Positions 51,210 to 63,301 of a DNA stretch of 64,000 nt are shown here, piece after piece. A program made the position numbers and the translations under genes. How positions within the stretch are numbered: the first letter of the stretch is position 1; every line of letters starts with the position of its first letter. The DNA comes from Sophora flavescens. Lineage: Eukaryota > Streptophyta > Magnoliopsida > Fabales > Fabaceae. The notes beneath the pieces are model-generated. The model did no database searches. It was not told where the DNA came from and worked only from the letters and a program-made list of their open reading frames with translations. Location of the stretch: positions 64,402,200 to 64,466,199 of the forward strand of contig CM061065.1 of NCBI GenBank assembly GCA_030762895.1. Direction: 5' to 3'.

Positions 51210-51734
51210 TTACCTCCTCTCTTAAAAGAGAATTCCGTCCTCGGAATTTCTTAACTCAAAACTGAGTAACATCTTACCAATGCTTCTTAATATAATGATC
51301 ATTCCTCGTATTTTTCATCGTTGTCTTCCCTTAATTAACAGTGGTAACTTCGTAACATAATTCATTCTTATAACATGCTATTTATCCTCGAACTTATCCA
51401 CCACTACTTTCTGTTCATTGTCTTTTAACTTTTTTATTTAAATCTATCGCCTTGAAGGGCATAATCCAAACTTACTCCTTTCTCTCTTCTTAATACTGGT
51501 CCACTAGAAAACTCGATTACAACATCTGACTCTTACATTTGGCACCAAGATCAATACCACCATGACTGCCTACTCCATATACCCAATCACAATCTTAGTT
51601 CCTTAGAGTGTATTCCACGATTTCAGATTATATCAAGTACTTAAAATGAATTCTATTGATAACCGCTTCTTTCAATAACCAATTTCTCACTACACCTCAT
51701 GCCCAAGAACTAATCCTTCTAGTAAGCTTCTTGT
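51210..51734 (-). other. 3' interior of gag-only gypsy element
   Basis: No ORF. A purine tract (AAGAGAGGAGGTAA on the - strand, 51210-51223) adjoins the LTR. The rest shows no pol motif on either strand. Confidence 0.65.
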
Positions 51735-52829
51735 CTAACATGCTACGTAGATAAACAAACAAGGTCTACCAGATATCCAATACATACCTTGTATAAGATT
51801 CACGGATTGAGGGGACTCAGCTCCCCTCACGGTGAACCCTCTTCCAGTGGCCTGAGGTCTAGCCACCTGTGCTTCTGCTCCTGGGACTCCACTTCCAGCT
51901 CCACCTCTTGGCACACTAGTTCCTCTGCCAGCAACTACAAGCTGTTGCATATCACGCTGCCTACAATCACGAGCCAAGTGATCTGGTTCACCACAGATGT
52001 AACAAACACGCATCTCTCGACAATCTCTCACATAATCCGGTCCCCCACATCTGAAACAAGCTAAGCCATTCTGCTGCTGTTGACCTGCTCCACCCACTGG
52101 TGCTGTAGGAACTGATACTGGTATAGCTGTCTGCACTGGTCTAGTATATGGTTCTCGTCTCCTCTGAGAACCACTATCTACTCTCCTTTGAGTATCCGAT
52201 AGAATAGGGCCTCCACTCCTTAATTGTTTATGCTCATTCGTCATCCTCAGATCTATAATTTCAATGGCGCTGCATCTCTCGACTAGTTCTGGGAAATACT
52301 GAATGTCGAGAGACACTACAGCCCTCTGCAGCTCATCCCTAAGTCCTACCTCTAATCTTCTACACTTCCAGTCTTAACTCAGAAACCTTTGATAGAATTT
52401 TGAGAACTTGATCAGAGCCTCAAAACGTGATGCATACTCACCAACAGACATGTTACCTTGTTTGAGGTTTGTGAATTCCTTTTCCTTCTCGCGTCGGATT
52501 AGAAGCAAAAAATATTTTTCGAAAAAGAAATCAGTGAATAACTTCCAGTTAATGTTCCTAACCTCAGCTACCAACAGTCTTTTCTATCCCTTCCACCAAA
52601 ATTTTGCTCCTTCAGTTAACATGAAGGCAACATAGGTCACTTTCTTGTCCTCACTACAGCTCATAGTCGCAAATATATTTTCGATCTCTTGTATCCACCA
52701 TTCCGTCTTCTCTGGGTCATATTCTCCTCGGAATTGAGGTGGCTTTCCGTTCATAAAATTAGTCAATCCGGCATCTTCAGCTGCTACCGCCCTTCGTTGA
52801 TTCTTAATTTCTAGCTGCTCTTTGTTCAT
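51735..52829 (-). pseudogene. Gypsy gag of the gag-only element
   Basis: Frames 52829-52584 (FMNGKPPQFRGEYDPEKTEW, then AFMLTEGAKFWW), 52574-52374 (WKLFTDFFFEKYFLLLIRRE, then LKQGNMSVGEYASRFEALIK) and 52316-51735 together cover the capsid core and C-terminus. The last has two CCHC-type knuckles, CFRCGGPDYVRDC (His replaced by Tyr) and CYICGEPDHLARDC. Stops separate the frames. The type is that of chromovirus gag. No protease DSGA block follows. Confidence 0.88.
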
Positions 52830-53276
52830 CTACAGCATCTCAGCATTCTGCTGGGTTTGTAATAGCATAGCAACATCTAGGGTTTCCATTGCATTTGGAG
52901 TCGAAGATGATCCTCCTCCATTCTCAGTATTGTCAGCATGACCATTGACGACTCCAATAATCCTTTATGGAGTTCCGTCACCACTGTTAGTTGGACGTCC
53001 TCTTCCGCGAGCTATGATTCTGTTAAAAGAAATCACCCGCTCTCATTAGTATGACATATAATACTACATAGACCTGTATATAAATACCATATGCCATACT
53101 AATATTAACCTCTCACATCAGATTCGGACACACTACCGAACTTCTAAACATAGTCAAAATCCGATGTGGATTCAACTAGACACGACCAGTAACAACATCC
53201 TAAACCTCGCAGTCCTTGATTCTGATCGGACATAACCCACAATCCGTTTTAGAACCAAATTGCTCTGATACCAAAA
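52830..53276 (-). promoter_or_regulatory. Leader and primer-binding site of gag-only element
   Basis: The PBS TGGTATCAGAGC lies at 53262-53273 (- strand), three bases after the LTR. The leader contains GGACGTCCAACTAACAG and the likely gag N-terminus in a broken frame (about 52980-52840). Nothing else seen. Confidence 0.8.
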
Positions 53277-54036
53277 TGAGACACCCCGCTGTCCATTTTA
53301 CTTAATCACACGCTTAACATGAAAATACATAAAAATTTAAACTTAACTTATAAAGTATACAACTTCATATAGAATGGCTTGTCACAATGTAAGTATATTA
53401 TGCATATTACAAAACACTGTTGAGGATATCCTATCAGTAGGATCCCTCACAAGCATATACTTAGACAAAGTGTTAAACAACGGAAAACATATTAAAAATA
53501 TGCCTCACGAGACGCACTGGCCGTAACTAACTAGACCCTAATCACCTTGGATCACAGCTCGCCCTCCGATTTCCACTTCATAGGGAGTTCCATCCAACTC
53601 CTCTTCGATCAGCTCATTCATTGTGTCTTCACGCACGATCCCATAAAAGATAAAATAAAACATACAGAAATATACAGGGGATAAGAAACAGTTCTATCAT
53701 CAAAAGGCGGAAAATTGTCATAGTAAATTATATAGTAATTGTCACAGACAATCAACACACATAACTAACGAATCATCCTCAAGTTAATATATATCATCCT
53801 CTACCCTTACTCTCAGTCAATCTAACACTTTATTTTAATGTAACCTCTCTAATCATGTCACCATGTCTTTACGTTATTGTGGCCACTACCACTCTTATCA
53901 CCATCCCTCATTTGCATCGGGGCACACCCTCATTCCCGTTAGGATGTCCCACCTAGTGCACACCTCCATTCCCGTTAAGGTGTTCCACCCCCATTCCCTA
54001 AGGTGGAAGTGGTCTCCCGAGAACTCTTGATTTTAT

Positions 54037-54272
54037 GTGTATTATATTACCAATACACAGAAGTGTTTTACATGAATTATATTACCAATACACGGTGTAT
54101 TATATTACCAATACACAGAAGTGTTTTACATGTATTATATTACCAATATACGGTGTATTATATTACTAATACACAGATGTCCTTGCGTATTATATTACCA
54201 ATACACTTTTGTCCTTGTGTATTATATTACCAATACACTTTTGTCCTTGTGTATTATATTACCAGTACACGG
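54037..54272 (-). repeat. GTGTATT/AATACAC inverted-repeat array (right LTR)
   Basis: About eight copies; several have one-base changes in an arm (GAATT, GCGTATT, AGTACAC). A composite unit with the spacer AGAAGTGTTTTACAT is duplicated here (54060 and 54118). Confidence 0.9.
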
Positions 54273-55106
54273 TTGTGGACAACAACACCTATACTTGAAT
54301 CTCACCAACCCGTTTTAACAACATCCTAGTGCCTTAACCTTCCATTAGAACTTGACACATATTCTATGCCGTAACACCTTTTTAACATACATCATCTTGG
54401 TTAGGCACTTCTAAATCATTATTATCCTCACACCCAAAACAATCATCTCTTAGACAACATATATATCTTTGCTTAAAAACCACTAAGCATAATAATAGAA
54501 ACCAGACAGATCATGCATAACACAATATCAATCAAAATATTCTCATATCACAAACATAGCACAAAATCAATTCAATAAAGGTAATAAAATCAAATCAACC
54601 ATCAACAATATAAACTCAACCTAATATCGATAAACCTACAATCCCCGAATCGCCATTGGTTTTTCAGAAAAGGTTTCAAATGTGATTCTCGACTACTAGT
54701 AGGGTTTAGGTCGCCCTACACAATTATTATATAATCTACTACTTATCCATTCCGACGATAGGTTGGTTCTTTCCCCCACCTGGGTTATCACCGAACTCCC
54801 GAACATGAAGCTCCTCGTTGTCACACCACAAAGTACTAACTCCACCTTCAACTAATCAACATAATAACCAATAAATCAAACAAACTCATCTATGTTCTCT
54901 TAAGGCAAGGTTTGCCCATTTAATTCAAATTAGAGTTAGCTAGGATTCTTTTCTCAACATAAGCCTTTGGATACTTATCACTTAGGTTCTAGGTAACTTA
55001 GATAAATTGCTATAACTTGAAAATATGGAATAAAAATCATCCAACCACTTAGGTTAGGTTTCGACCTCTTTAGTATAAGTATGCTAGAAATTTCCAACTT
55101 TCCAAT

Positions 55107-55535
55107 CTCTTAGACTTGGCATCCAAATGTATTAAGGAGCTCAAGTCCATGATCATATTGGAAAATGAAAACAAAACATCCTAGGTTCACAACCATCATA
55201 GGTTCGGCCATCATAGGATAATTATGCTAGAAATCTTTAAACTTTCCAATCTCTTAGATTTAGCATCTAAATGTATTAAGGAGCTCAAGTCCATGATCAT
55301 ATTGGAAAATTAAAACAAAACATCCTAGGTTCATAACCATCATAGGTTCGTCCATCATAGGATAAATAGGCTAGAAATCTTTAAAGATTCCAATCTCTTA
55401 GACTTAGCATCCAAATGTATTAAGGAGCTCAAGTCCATGATCATATTGGAAGATGAAAACAAAACATCCTAGGTTCACAACCATCATAGGATAAATATGC
55501 TAGAAATCTTTAAACTTTCCAATACTTTAGATTTA
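55107..55535 (-). repeat. 144-bp tandem repeat, 3 units (right LTR)
   Basis: Units start CTCTTAGA at 55107, 55251 and 55395, followed by the decayed unit near 55523. Confidence 0.93.
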
Positions 55536-56594
55536 AGATCAAGAGGTATCTAGAAGCTCTTTACAGGATCATCTTTCAAAAAGTTGAAACAAAACTTCCT
55601 AGGCCACTAATACATAGTTTCGGCCATCCTTGGAAAAATAGGTTAGAGATGTTTGTTTGATACAAGCTCTTAAAATATGAAAGTAGAGATTAATAGAAGT
55701 CCATAAAAATTGGTTTCAACTCAAACGGAGTTTTCTACCATTTTCTAGAGATTTTAGAAGTTAAAAGAGCTTTTAGAACATTTTAAGAAGACATAAAGTA
55801 AACTCATGAAATAAGTGTAAAACTTGTAATAGAAGAGTATGAGAGGGTTTCCCTTGAAACTAGAAAGAAAAAGTATGAAGAACTTGAAGCTTGAAACTAA
55901 GTAAAAATGGAAACTTTAAGTGTTAGAAACTTAAAAAATGAGAGTGAAGAAGTAGGAAAGTGATGAAGAGAAAATGAAATGGGTATTTATAGAGGGAGGA
56001 GTGAGAGTGGCATGAAAGAGAGAGGGAGAAGCAAGTCTTGATGGCCAAGTTTTGGCTTATGTCTTGTTTGGTTGAAGAAGAGAGAGAAAAATGGGTTTTT
56101 AGCATATAACATGTTATAATTCAAAAAGTGTCATCATGACCACTTTTTAGGATATGACTTAGGCCATCCCCCTAGTAAGTCACCTCACTCTCACATGTCA
56201 CCTCATCACTTTTGTACTCCCTACTCTTCTCCATTGTGTATCCGGTTCAAGTTTCCGATCGTATTTCGCCCAGAATAAATATTATATTTTATTTCCGAAC
56301 TCAAATTTTTGAAAATTTCCAATATCATACAAAACATCACAAAAACACTAACCGTTTCGTCCATGGTTCAAAATTAGGTTTTCTGCTCTGTAAACTTTTA
56401 CTGTCAGTGAAAATGCAGATCGGGTTTCGTCTGAATTTTCAAACCAAAATTATACCGTAACCCTCTACCATAAAGTAGACTATGAATATGATTTTGTTTT
56501 ATTCAAAAGCACTTTCTTACTCTCATATTAAAATATAATTAATTATATTTTAACTGGTTGAACAACATAATTAAAATCAGGCTATTACAAGGGT

Positions 56595-57310
56595 AAAACC
56601 CTCTTTTCAGCTAAAAGGCAACAAAATCTGTATAAGATTGAACTGACTGATCTCTCAGGTCAAAGTGTAACCTGTCTGATGTCTAAGGAAGGTGAAAATG
56701 GTTGTGTCATATGAAACTAGGCCATGCTAGTATGAAACTAATTTCAAAATTAAAAGGGGATAACCTTGTGAGAGGATTACCTAATATTAGTTTTAAGAAA
56801 GATGTCTTGTGTGATGCATGTCAGAGAGGTAAACAAGTAAAATCAAGTTTCAAATCTAAGAACCAAGTATCAACCTCTAGACCTCTTCAGCTGTTACACA
56901 TGGATCTGTTTGGGCCAGTTAGTGTTGCTAGCCTGGCTGGAAGAAAATATGGATTTGTCATAGTTGATGACTATTCTAGATTTACATGGGTACTCTTCCT
57001 AACCCACAAGGATGAGTCTTTTAAGGCTTTCTTTGTATTCTTTAAGAAAGTACAAAATGAGCAAGGTTTCTGTATTTCTAGCCTCAGGAGTGATCGTGGG
57101 GGAAAATTTGAAAATGAGCAATTTAGACTGTTCTATGAGGAGAATGGGATCTCTCACAATTTCCCTGTACCTAGAACTCCACAGCAAAATGGAGTAGTTG
57201 AGAGAAAGAACAGATCTCTTCAAGAGATGGCTAGATCTATGCTTAATGAGAATAATCTTCCTAAGTACTTATGGGCAGAAGCAGTATAAGCAATAAACGC
57301 TGCATGTTAT
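56595..57310 (+). pseudogene. SIRE integrase (+ copy)
   Basis: The frame 56702-57289 has the HHCC region (HMKLGHASMKLISKL, then CDACQRGKQVKSSF) and the full rve core: MDLFGPVSVASLAG (first Asp), SSLRSDRGGKFENE (second Asp), PQQNGVVERKNRSLQEM (Glu). The D,D,E set is intact. A TAA replaces a codon after WAEAV; sequence continues in frame with AACYVQNR. Upstream, 56595-56700 matches the - copy 42890-42790 (FSAK to TDLSGQSVTCLM), with frameshifts. Confidence 0.9.
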
Positions 57311-59399
57311 GTACAAAACAGAATACTTATAAGGCCTTTTCTAAATAAGACACCTTATGAATCATGGAAAGGTAAAAGCCACAACATATCTTATTTTCTT
57401 GCATTTGGATGTGAATGTTTCATTCTGAACACTAAGGTTCAACTTGAAAAGTTTGATTCCAAAGTGGATAAAGGTATCTTTATAGACTATTTTGAAATGT
57501 CTAAAGCCTTTAGAATTTATAATTCCAGAACTTCTGTTATTGAAGAATCTGTCCATGTTAAGTTCAATGATGGTTTAAAAACTGATAGGGAACTATCAGA
57601 TCTAGAAGATGATCTTGCAGGTCTTGACATAAACAAGCCAGAAAGGCAACAACCTGATCTAACCAAGACAGAACTTGTTAATGAGCTAGACAGACAAGTG
57701 GAGCAAACAAGTCAGCAAACAAGACAAGATCTCCATGATGATCTCAAAAGATACTGGAAGTTTAAAACTCATCATCCTATGGATCTTATCATTGGAAATC
57801 ACTCAGAAGGAGTAATGACCAGATCTACTCTAAGAGAATCAAGCAATGTGGCATTTATGTTAGAAATGGAACCAAAACGCATTGAAGAAGCTCTTGAGGA
57901 TGAAAGCTGGATTCTTGCTATGCAAGAAGAACTCAACCAGTTCACCAGAAATGATGTCTGGACACTTGTCTCCAAGCCCAAAAACAAATCTCTCATTGGA
58001 ACAAGATGGGTTTTCAGAAACAAATTGGATGAGGATGGCAAAATTGTTAGAAATAAGTCAAGGTTTAGTAGCTCAAGGCTATAACCAACAGTAAGGTATT
58101 GATTATACAGAAACCTTTGCACCTGTAGCTAGGATAGAAACTATTCGCATATTAATGTCATATGCTGCATAACACCAAATCATTCTTTTTCAAATGGATG
58201 TAAAAAGTGCTTTTCTAAATGGTATAATTGAAGAAGAAGTGTATGTTAAGCAACCCCCTAGTTTTGAAGATACTGATAAACTAGATCATGTTTTCAAATT
58301 GAAAAAGGCATTATATGGTTTGAAACAAGCACCTAGGGCTTGGTATGATAGACTTAGTTCTTTTTGCATGCATAATGGTTTTACTAGAGGATAAGTAGAT
58401 ACTGCTCTGTTCAAGAAAAACTCAAAAGAGAATTTCATTATTGTCCAAATATATGTTGATGATACTATTTTTGGAGTAACTAATGAAAAGCTGCACAATG
58501 AATTTTTCAAGCTAATGCAAGCAGAATTTGAGATGAGCATGATGGGAGAGTTAAAGTTCTTCCTTGGAATACAAATCAAACAGACAAGTGATGGAATCTA
58601 CATTCATCAACAAAAGTATACCAAGGAGATACTTAAGAAGTACAAGATGGACATTGCTAAACTCATGAAAACTCTCATGCAACCTAATGCAAAATTAAGC
58701 AAAGATGATGAAGGTAAAAAGGTAGACCAAACTGTCTACAGAGGTATGATTGGCTCTCTACTATACTTAACTTCAAGCAGACCTGACATTTAGTTTAGTG
58801 TCTGTATGTGTGCTATATTCCAATCTGACCCTAGAGAATCCCATCTTAAAGCTGTCAAAAGAATATTTAGATATTTGCTTGGGACTACTAATCTTGGTTT
58901 GCTGTATTTAAGATCAAAAGAATACATATTAGTGGGATTTTGTGATGCTGACTTTGCTGGAGACAGAATAGAAAGGAAAAGCACCAGTGGAGGATGCCAC
59001 TTCATTGGATCCAGCTTAATCTCCTGGTCAAGTAAAAGGTAGACAACTATTGCATTGTCTACTGCTGAGGCAGAATACATCTCAGCTACTAGTTGTTACT
59101 CTCAACTCTTATGGGTAAAACATCAACTTGAGGATTACTCTATTTATGAGCATAATATATCTGTGTGGTGTGATAATTCAAGTGCCATATGCTTAACTAA
59201 AAATCCAATTCAGCATTCTAATGCTAAGCATATTGAAATCAAACATCACTTTATAAGGGATTATGTTCAGAAAGGTATCTTTGATATTAAGTTTGTTAAA
59301 ACTGAAAATCGATGGGCTGATATTTTCACTAAACCTTTAGCTGAAGATAGGTTTATATTTATTAGAGACAATCTAAACATGTATTTCATTGTTGAATGA
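57311..59399 (+). pseudogene. SIRE RT and RNase H (+ copy)
   Basis: IN C-terminus and linker (57464-57720, with VEQTSQQTRQDLHDD), RT start WILAMQEELNQFTRNDVWTL and IGTRWVFRNKLDEDGKI to 58084, then MDVKSAFLNGIIEEEVYVKQ and KKALYGLKQAPRAWYDRLSS (58194-58394). The catalytic IYVDDTIFG is at about 58449-58476, and MGELKFFLGIQIKQTSDGIY follows. RNase H: CDADFAGDRIERKSTSGGCH, LSTAEAEYISATSC, WCDNSSAICLTKNP, HIEIKHHFIRDYV and WADIFTKPLAEDRF, ending at 59399. About six stops or shifts break it; motifs are otherwise complete. Confidence 0.9.
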
Positions 59400-59819
59400 C
59401 ATGTTTGATGATTAACATGTCTAGGCTACTTGTCTTATGTCTTTATATCACTTGTCTATGATACATGTCTGACCCTGCTGAGTCATATTACTTGAACTCA
59501 ATAGTTTTTTATAAAATGGCTATTAAATCTTTAATACCATTTATTAATCTGAAGCTAATCATGTGTACGCCAGTTTTTAATCTCGAAACCATGTTTTCAT
59601 TATGTCTAAAGTGGCCATTGTAGTTCCCCACGTAATTCGTGCCGTTTTAAAATTAAATTTTTTTTCTTTCTCTCTCCTGACTTTATAATTATAAAAGGCA
59701 AAGAGTCAGAAAGGTGGAACCTTTACGCTTTCAAATCCCTAAATCTCTTCATCTTTGTCTCTCTCTCTGCCAAACCCTTCTAAGTTTTTCCAAACCCTAA
59801 GAAACCTATTCTCTTTTCA
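59400..59819 (+). promoter_or_regulatory. pol-env spacer with TATA-like box
   Basis: Non-coding. ATTATAAAAGGC (TATAAAAG 59690-59697) lies 123 bp before the env-like ATG (59820), followed by a C/T-rich leader with CTCTCTCTC. The - copy keeps the same arrangement. The first 100 bp hold several TGTCT words (ACTTGTCT twice). Confidence 0.5.
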
Positions 59820-60636
59820 ATGGCACCCTCAAGGAACCTTTCTTCTAAAGAAATTGATAAGAAGTACAACATGAAACTTTCTGATGTTGAGAAAATCCTA
59901 GCTGGAAAGACTGTAGATCTTCAACAAATTAAGGAGTGGGGAATGGATGTAACAGAGGAGTTGGATTACTCCAAATGGACCTCCTTCTTTGACATAAAGG
60001 AGTTGGTTCACCCCAAGCTTGTCAAAGACTTTTGGACAAGTGATGTTGTCCTTAAAAGTGCTGCTAATGGGACAAAATCCTTTCGTGCTCGATACAACAA
60101 TCTTCATTCCCATCAGTTCTCTGGAACTTGTCACTAAATGCCCAAGGATTGGAGCAGGTTACAAGCCTGAATGGGAAGATGAAGTTGGGATAGACAATGT
60201 AAACATTGCTCTGTATGGAGTTCCCAACCCATACAACCTGAAGCTTGTGAACATAGTTGTGAAGTACAGGTTCATGCACAAGCTGCTGCTAGAATGTGTG
60301 ATGCCTAGGAAAGGCTCGAGGGATAGTGTGACCAAGATGGACATGTTTGCCCTGTACCACTTGATACACAAGATCAAGATGGATATCAATGAGATGATAT
60401 TCATCTACCTGGAGTCTCTAATCAAGAGGCCCAACATGCAGACTTTCTCTTATGGAATGTTGCTGACAAGACTCTTCAGAAACAAGCTTTTTGTTCCTGG
60501 AGATGGAGAGTTTGTAAATATGTCCCTTCCCATAGACAGGAAGAATATGTTTGTGATGGACATTGAAGGTATCCCTCTGGAGGATGAAGAGGAAGACAAA
60601 AAGAAGAAGCAAAAGAAGAACCCTGCTACCGAGTAG
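59820..60636 (+). pseudogene. SIRE env-like ORF, N-terminal part (+ copy)
   Basis: The frame 59820-60137 opens MAPSRNLSSKEIDKKYNMKL, with GMDVTEELDYSKWTSFFDIK. A one-base shift near 60085 moves the reading to 60019-60636: IPISSLELVTKCPRIGAGYK, VKYRFMHKLLLECVMPRKGS, DMFALYHLIHKIKMDINEMI, LLTRLFRNKLFVPGDGEFVN, ending in an acidic then Lys-rich run. It matches the - copy block by block, so the coding region was conserved while both copies were active. No transmembrane or signal sequence seen; role unknown. Confidence 0.72.
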
Positions 60637-61599
60637 AAGTTGAAGGAGCCAGTGGTCTCCACTGATGAATCAGAGATTCCTATCTCTTAAAAGATCTAGA
60701 AACCTGCTGGAAAAGTGTCCAGATAGGACCAGAGGCCTGCTTTAGAGAAACCCTAAGTTTCTGCTGAAACAGGTGAGACAGTTGAGCTCTTAAGGGTCAA
60801 GCTGAAAAACTATCTCCCAAGAGGAAGAACAAGGAAGTTGGAGCCTCAAAAGCTGAGTCAGCTCAGCCAAGCAAGAAGTGAAGGCTTGTGAAGACCTTTG
60901 CTAAGGTCAGACAAGTTGAGTCTGCACTTAGCAAGGAGGAACACCTGCTCAGGGGGAGCATAAGACAAGTCCCTTGGAGAAGCCCAAAGAGAAGAAGACT
61001 CTCAATTTGGGACCTATTCCTAGAAAGAGAAGGTCTGGCTACCCAATGCCTACTATGGCAGTTGCTGAAAGGGTAGAAATGCCTGCAGAAGCTGAAGCTG
61101 CAGAGGTTGAATTTGCTGTTGCAACAGTTGAAGACCTGTCTGTTGGGACACAAACAGTTGTCTATCCAGAGATTGACCCTTTGAATCCTCCCCTGCCAAG
61201 GAAGAAGCTGAGGATGTCAGAAAACCAAGTGGTCCATCCATCCACCTTCCTCTCCCTCACAACAAGGTATCTTAAATCTACCTATCTCCTCTCCACCAGC
61301 CTTGTCTGTCCAACCACTTTCCCATGTGTCTCCACCTTATAGGGATGCAACTCCCAAAGAACAAGCTGGCATATCATCAAGTCTTTTTGTGTCAGACTTG
61401 CAATCTCTCATGACTGCAAGCTTCTCTAACTTGTCTGTCATTCCCTCTCCTCCACCTCATATTCTTAACCCATGTAGGGAGATTTTCTTCTATCCCCCTA
61501 TTGTCCTCTTCATTAGAACATTGGAAAGGACTCACTATCCTGCCTTTGTTGTAATGTTACCATCTATGTCTAGGTATTACTTTATGTTAGTTGCAGGTT
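60637..61599 (+). pseudogene. SIRE env-like ORF, middle part (+ copy)
   Basis: Broken frames. 60888-61076 has MKTFAKVRQVESALSKEEH; 60974-61342 has PIPRKRRSGYPMPTMAVAER, acidic/Ala-rich, then LPRKKLRMSENQVV; 61302-61599 has SVQPLSHVSPPYRDATPKEQ, VIPSPPPHILNPCREIFFY and VVMLPSMSRYYFMLVAG. The solo LTR at 61600 cuts in after LVAG; the missing next block SNSFFCYIDSLL resumes at 62870. Confidence 0.68.
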
Positions 61600-62864
61600 T
61601 GACAAATCATTTTTGAGTCACCTTTTAGTGTTGTATATTTGGCCTAATTAATTTCTATATATGTTTAATATTGGTGATTTGGTTGAGTTTTGAATTATTG
61701 GGCTTAATTGCGAAACATTGTTAATTTTCGGATTTTTCACTCATCCTGACCTTGTTGTCTTACGCAGAGCATAACTAGAGCTACATATATCGGATTTTGG
61801 TGATCTTACTGTCCCTAGAAATATAAGGAAGAGGCCTACAATTTTAGGTTTCACAAGAATTGTCAAATTAGGCCAAAATCAAGGCCAAACTGGGTCCCTA
61901 ATTCTCTGACGCGGATCAGTTTGCAGTCCATGATGTTCCCTCACTTAAATAGGCATAACTTACTCATCTTAAGCCCAATTAAGGCATATGATACCTTGTT
62001 GGAAAGCTTATTCAGAGGGCCTTAATTTTGGATAGGGTTAGATTAGGATTAGTGAGTATAATTAGCATTTTAGTGCCGCACAAGAGAGACACGAAATTAG
62101 ACAACTTTTACAATCATTGTTTTTGCAAGTTTTAATTTGGAATTCTCTTCCCCTCTCTTCTCCCTTTTTTAGTTTTCTGCACTTTGTTGGATGTTTTGTT
62201 GTTATAACTTCTCCAATGGTGATGACTATGGAAGGCTAAACCTTTTATCAATCCTAGACATTCAAGTAATTTGGTTTGAATTCCGAGTTCCTTACTTTTA
62301 ATTGTTTTTCAATTGCTTCTTCTCCTTTTCTCTTCTTTCAATTATGATTTCTATGTTGTGAGTGTGATTACGCTTGATCTATGTCTGATTAGATGTAGAT
62401 TCAGTTTTCATGATTGAATTAGAATTAGGAATTATGATTGATTAATCCAAAAATCTAATAGAGATTAGCTAGGGAACCGATTGGTAACCTAGGTTAATTG
62501 AATTTGTGCATAAATCAACATTATTAGGGATTGCGATTGTGACTCCAATTTTGTTGTTTAAACCTTACATGATCATGTAGTAGATTTCAAATTAACAGAG
62601 TAGGAGGGCAAACGAATTTATATATTTTGGAACAATGACGAATTCTACCAAATAACTTGACGTCTTGGATTGATGTTTATAATTAATTGAATTTATTTGT
62701 TTATTGCAAACTTTTTTCTCCTTAAAAATTTTGAAAACCCCCTTTCTCTAACATTCTTGATTGGCTAATAATTTTAAAGATCCTCGTGAGACGACCAAGG
62801 TTGTTTTGCCTTGTACTACAATTTTTAATTACAATTATTTTGACCCGTGTACGGCCTCGGATCA
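61600..62864 (+). mobile_element. Solo LTR in SIRE env-like ORF
   Basis: 1,265 bp, TGACAAATCA...CTCGGATCA, with TG...CA ends, flanked by AGGTT (61595-61599) and AAGTT (62865-62869), a 5-bp duplication with one change. The - SIRE copy supplies the empty site (about 34440-34460), which shows exactly what was inserted. The family is not identified; its 3' part (TTAAAGATCCTCGTGAGACGACC near 62774) recalls gypsy LTR ends. No ORF. Confidence 0.85.
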
Positions 62865-63301
62865 AAGTTCTAACTCTTTCTTTTGTTATATAGATTCTTT
62901 GTTAACCTTACCTCCCTCTGTTCTTGCACAAACACCTCTTCCCTCTCCTATTCATATTAGAGTCACTCGTCTGTCTCTATCCGAAAACTGTATTTAAACT
63001 TGCCTTTCTTTCTTTCTTTTACTATAGAACCCTTCATCAGTATGTCTTCCCTCGTATTTCTTCACATTTCTCTGTGCCCAAGGCACCTCCAGTTTTGGCC
63101 TTGCCCTGGCATTCAGACATGTCTGCAGCATCAACTAGATTGACCACAGGAGCCCCCACTACTCAGCTAGTGGATATACATCACTTCAATATGCTTCAAG
63201 CTCAGCTAGAAGAAACTAGAAGACAGGATGAAGAGATGCGTGCTAGGCTATTGTTAGAAAAGAGAGTTGAATCTCTATTTTTACTTTTTAGTCAGTCTTA
63301 G
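62865..63301 (+). pseudogene. SIRE env-like ORF, C-terminal part (+ copy)
   Basis: First SNSFFCYIDSLLTLPPSVLA and IRVTRLSLSENC (to 62997), then a shifted frame (from about 63060) VPKAPPVLALPWHSDMSAAS and a C-terminal coiled coil, NMLQAQLEETRRQDEEMRAR, LLLEKRVESL, ending at 63301. The - copy has the same coiled coil. This looks like the true end of the env-like protein. Confidence 0.68.

Larger units (their letters stand above)
47743..56589 (-). mobile_element. Gag-only Ty3/gypsy element with giant LTRs
   Basis: 8,847 bp flanked by a perfect AGGGT duplication (47738-47742 and 56590-56594). LTRs of 3,467 bp (47743-51209) and 3,313 bp (53277-56589) enclose only 2,067 bp of interior, which has gag remnants and no pol. 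On the - strand LTRs start TGTAATAGCC and end GGTGTCTCA (right copy; the left copy has a changed end with a short insertion). The PBS is tRNA-Met type. This fits the TR-GAG class of non-autonomous gypsy elements. Relatedness to chromovirus LTRs at 3478 and 11980 suggests the helper lineage. Confidence 0.93.
53277..56589 (-). repeat. 5' LTR of gag-only gypsy element
   Basis: 3,313 bp, with the same parts in the same order as the left LTR but eight inverted-repeat copies (54037-54272) and three 144-bp units. The size difference from the left LTR is mostly one tandem unit. Confidence 0.9.

Noticed and set aside
51210..51734. Missing pol hidden in the gag-only gypsy interior
   Set aside because: Looked for protease DSGA, RT YVDD/FIDD and integrase HHCC on both strands; none seen, and the gap to the purine tract is only 0.5 kb.
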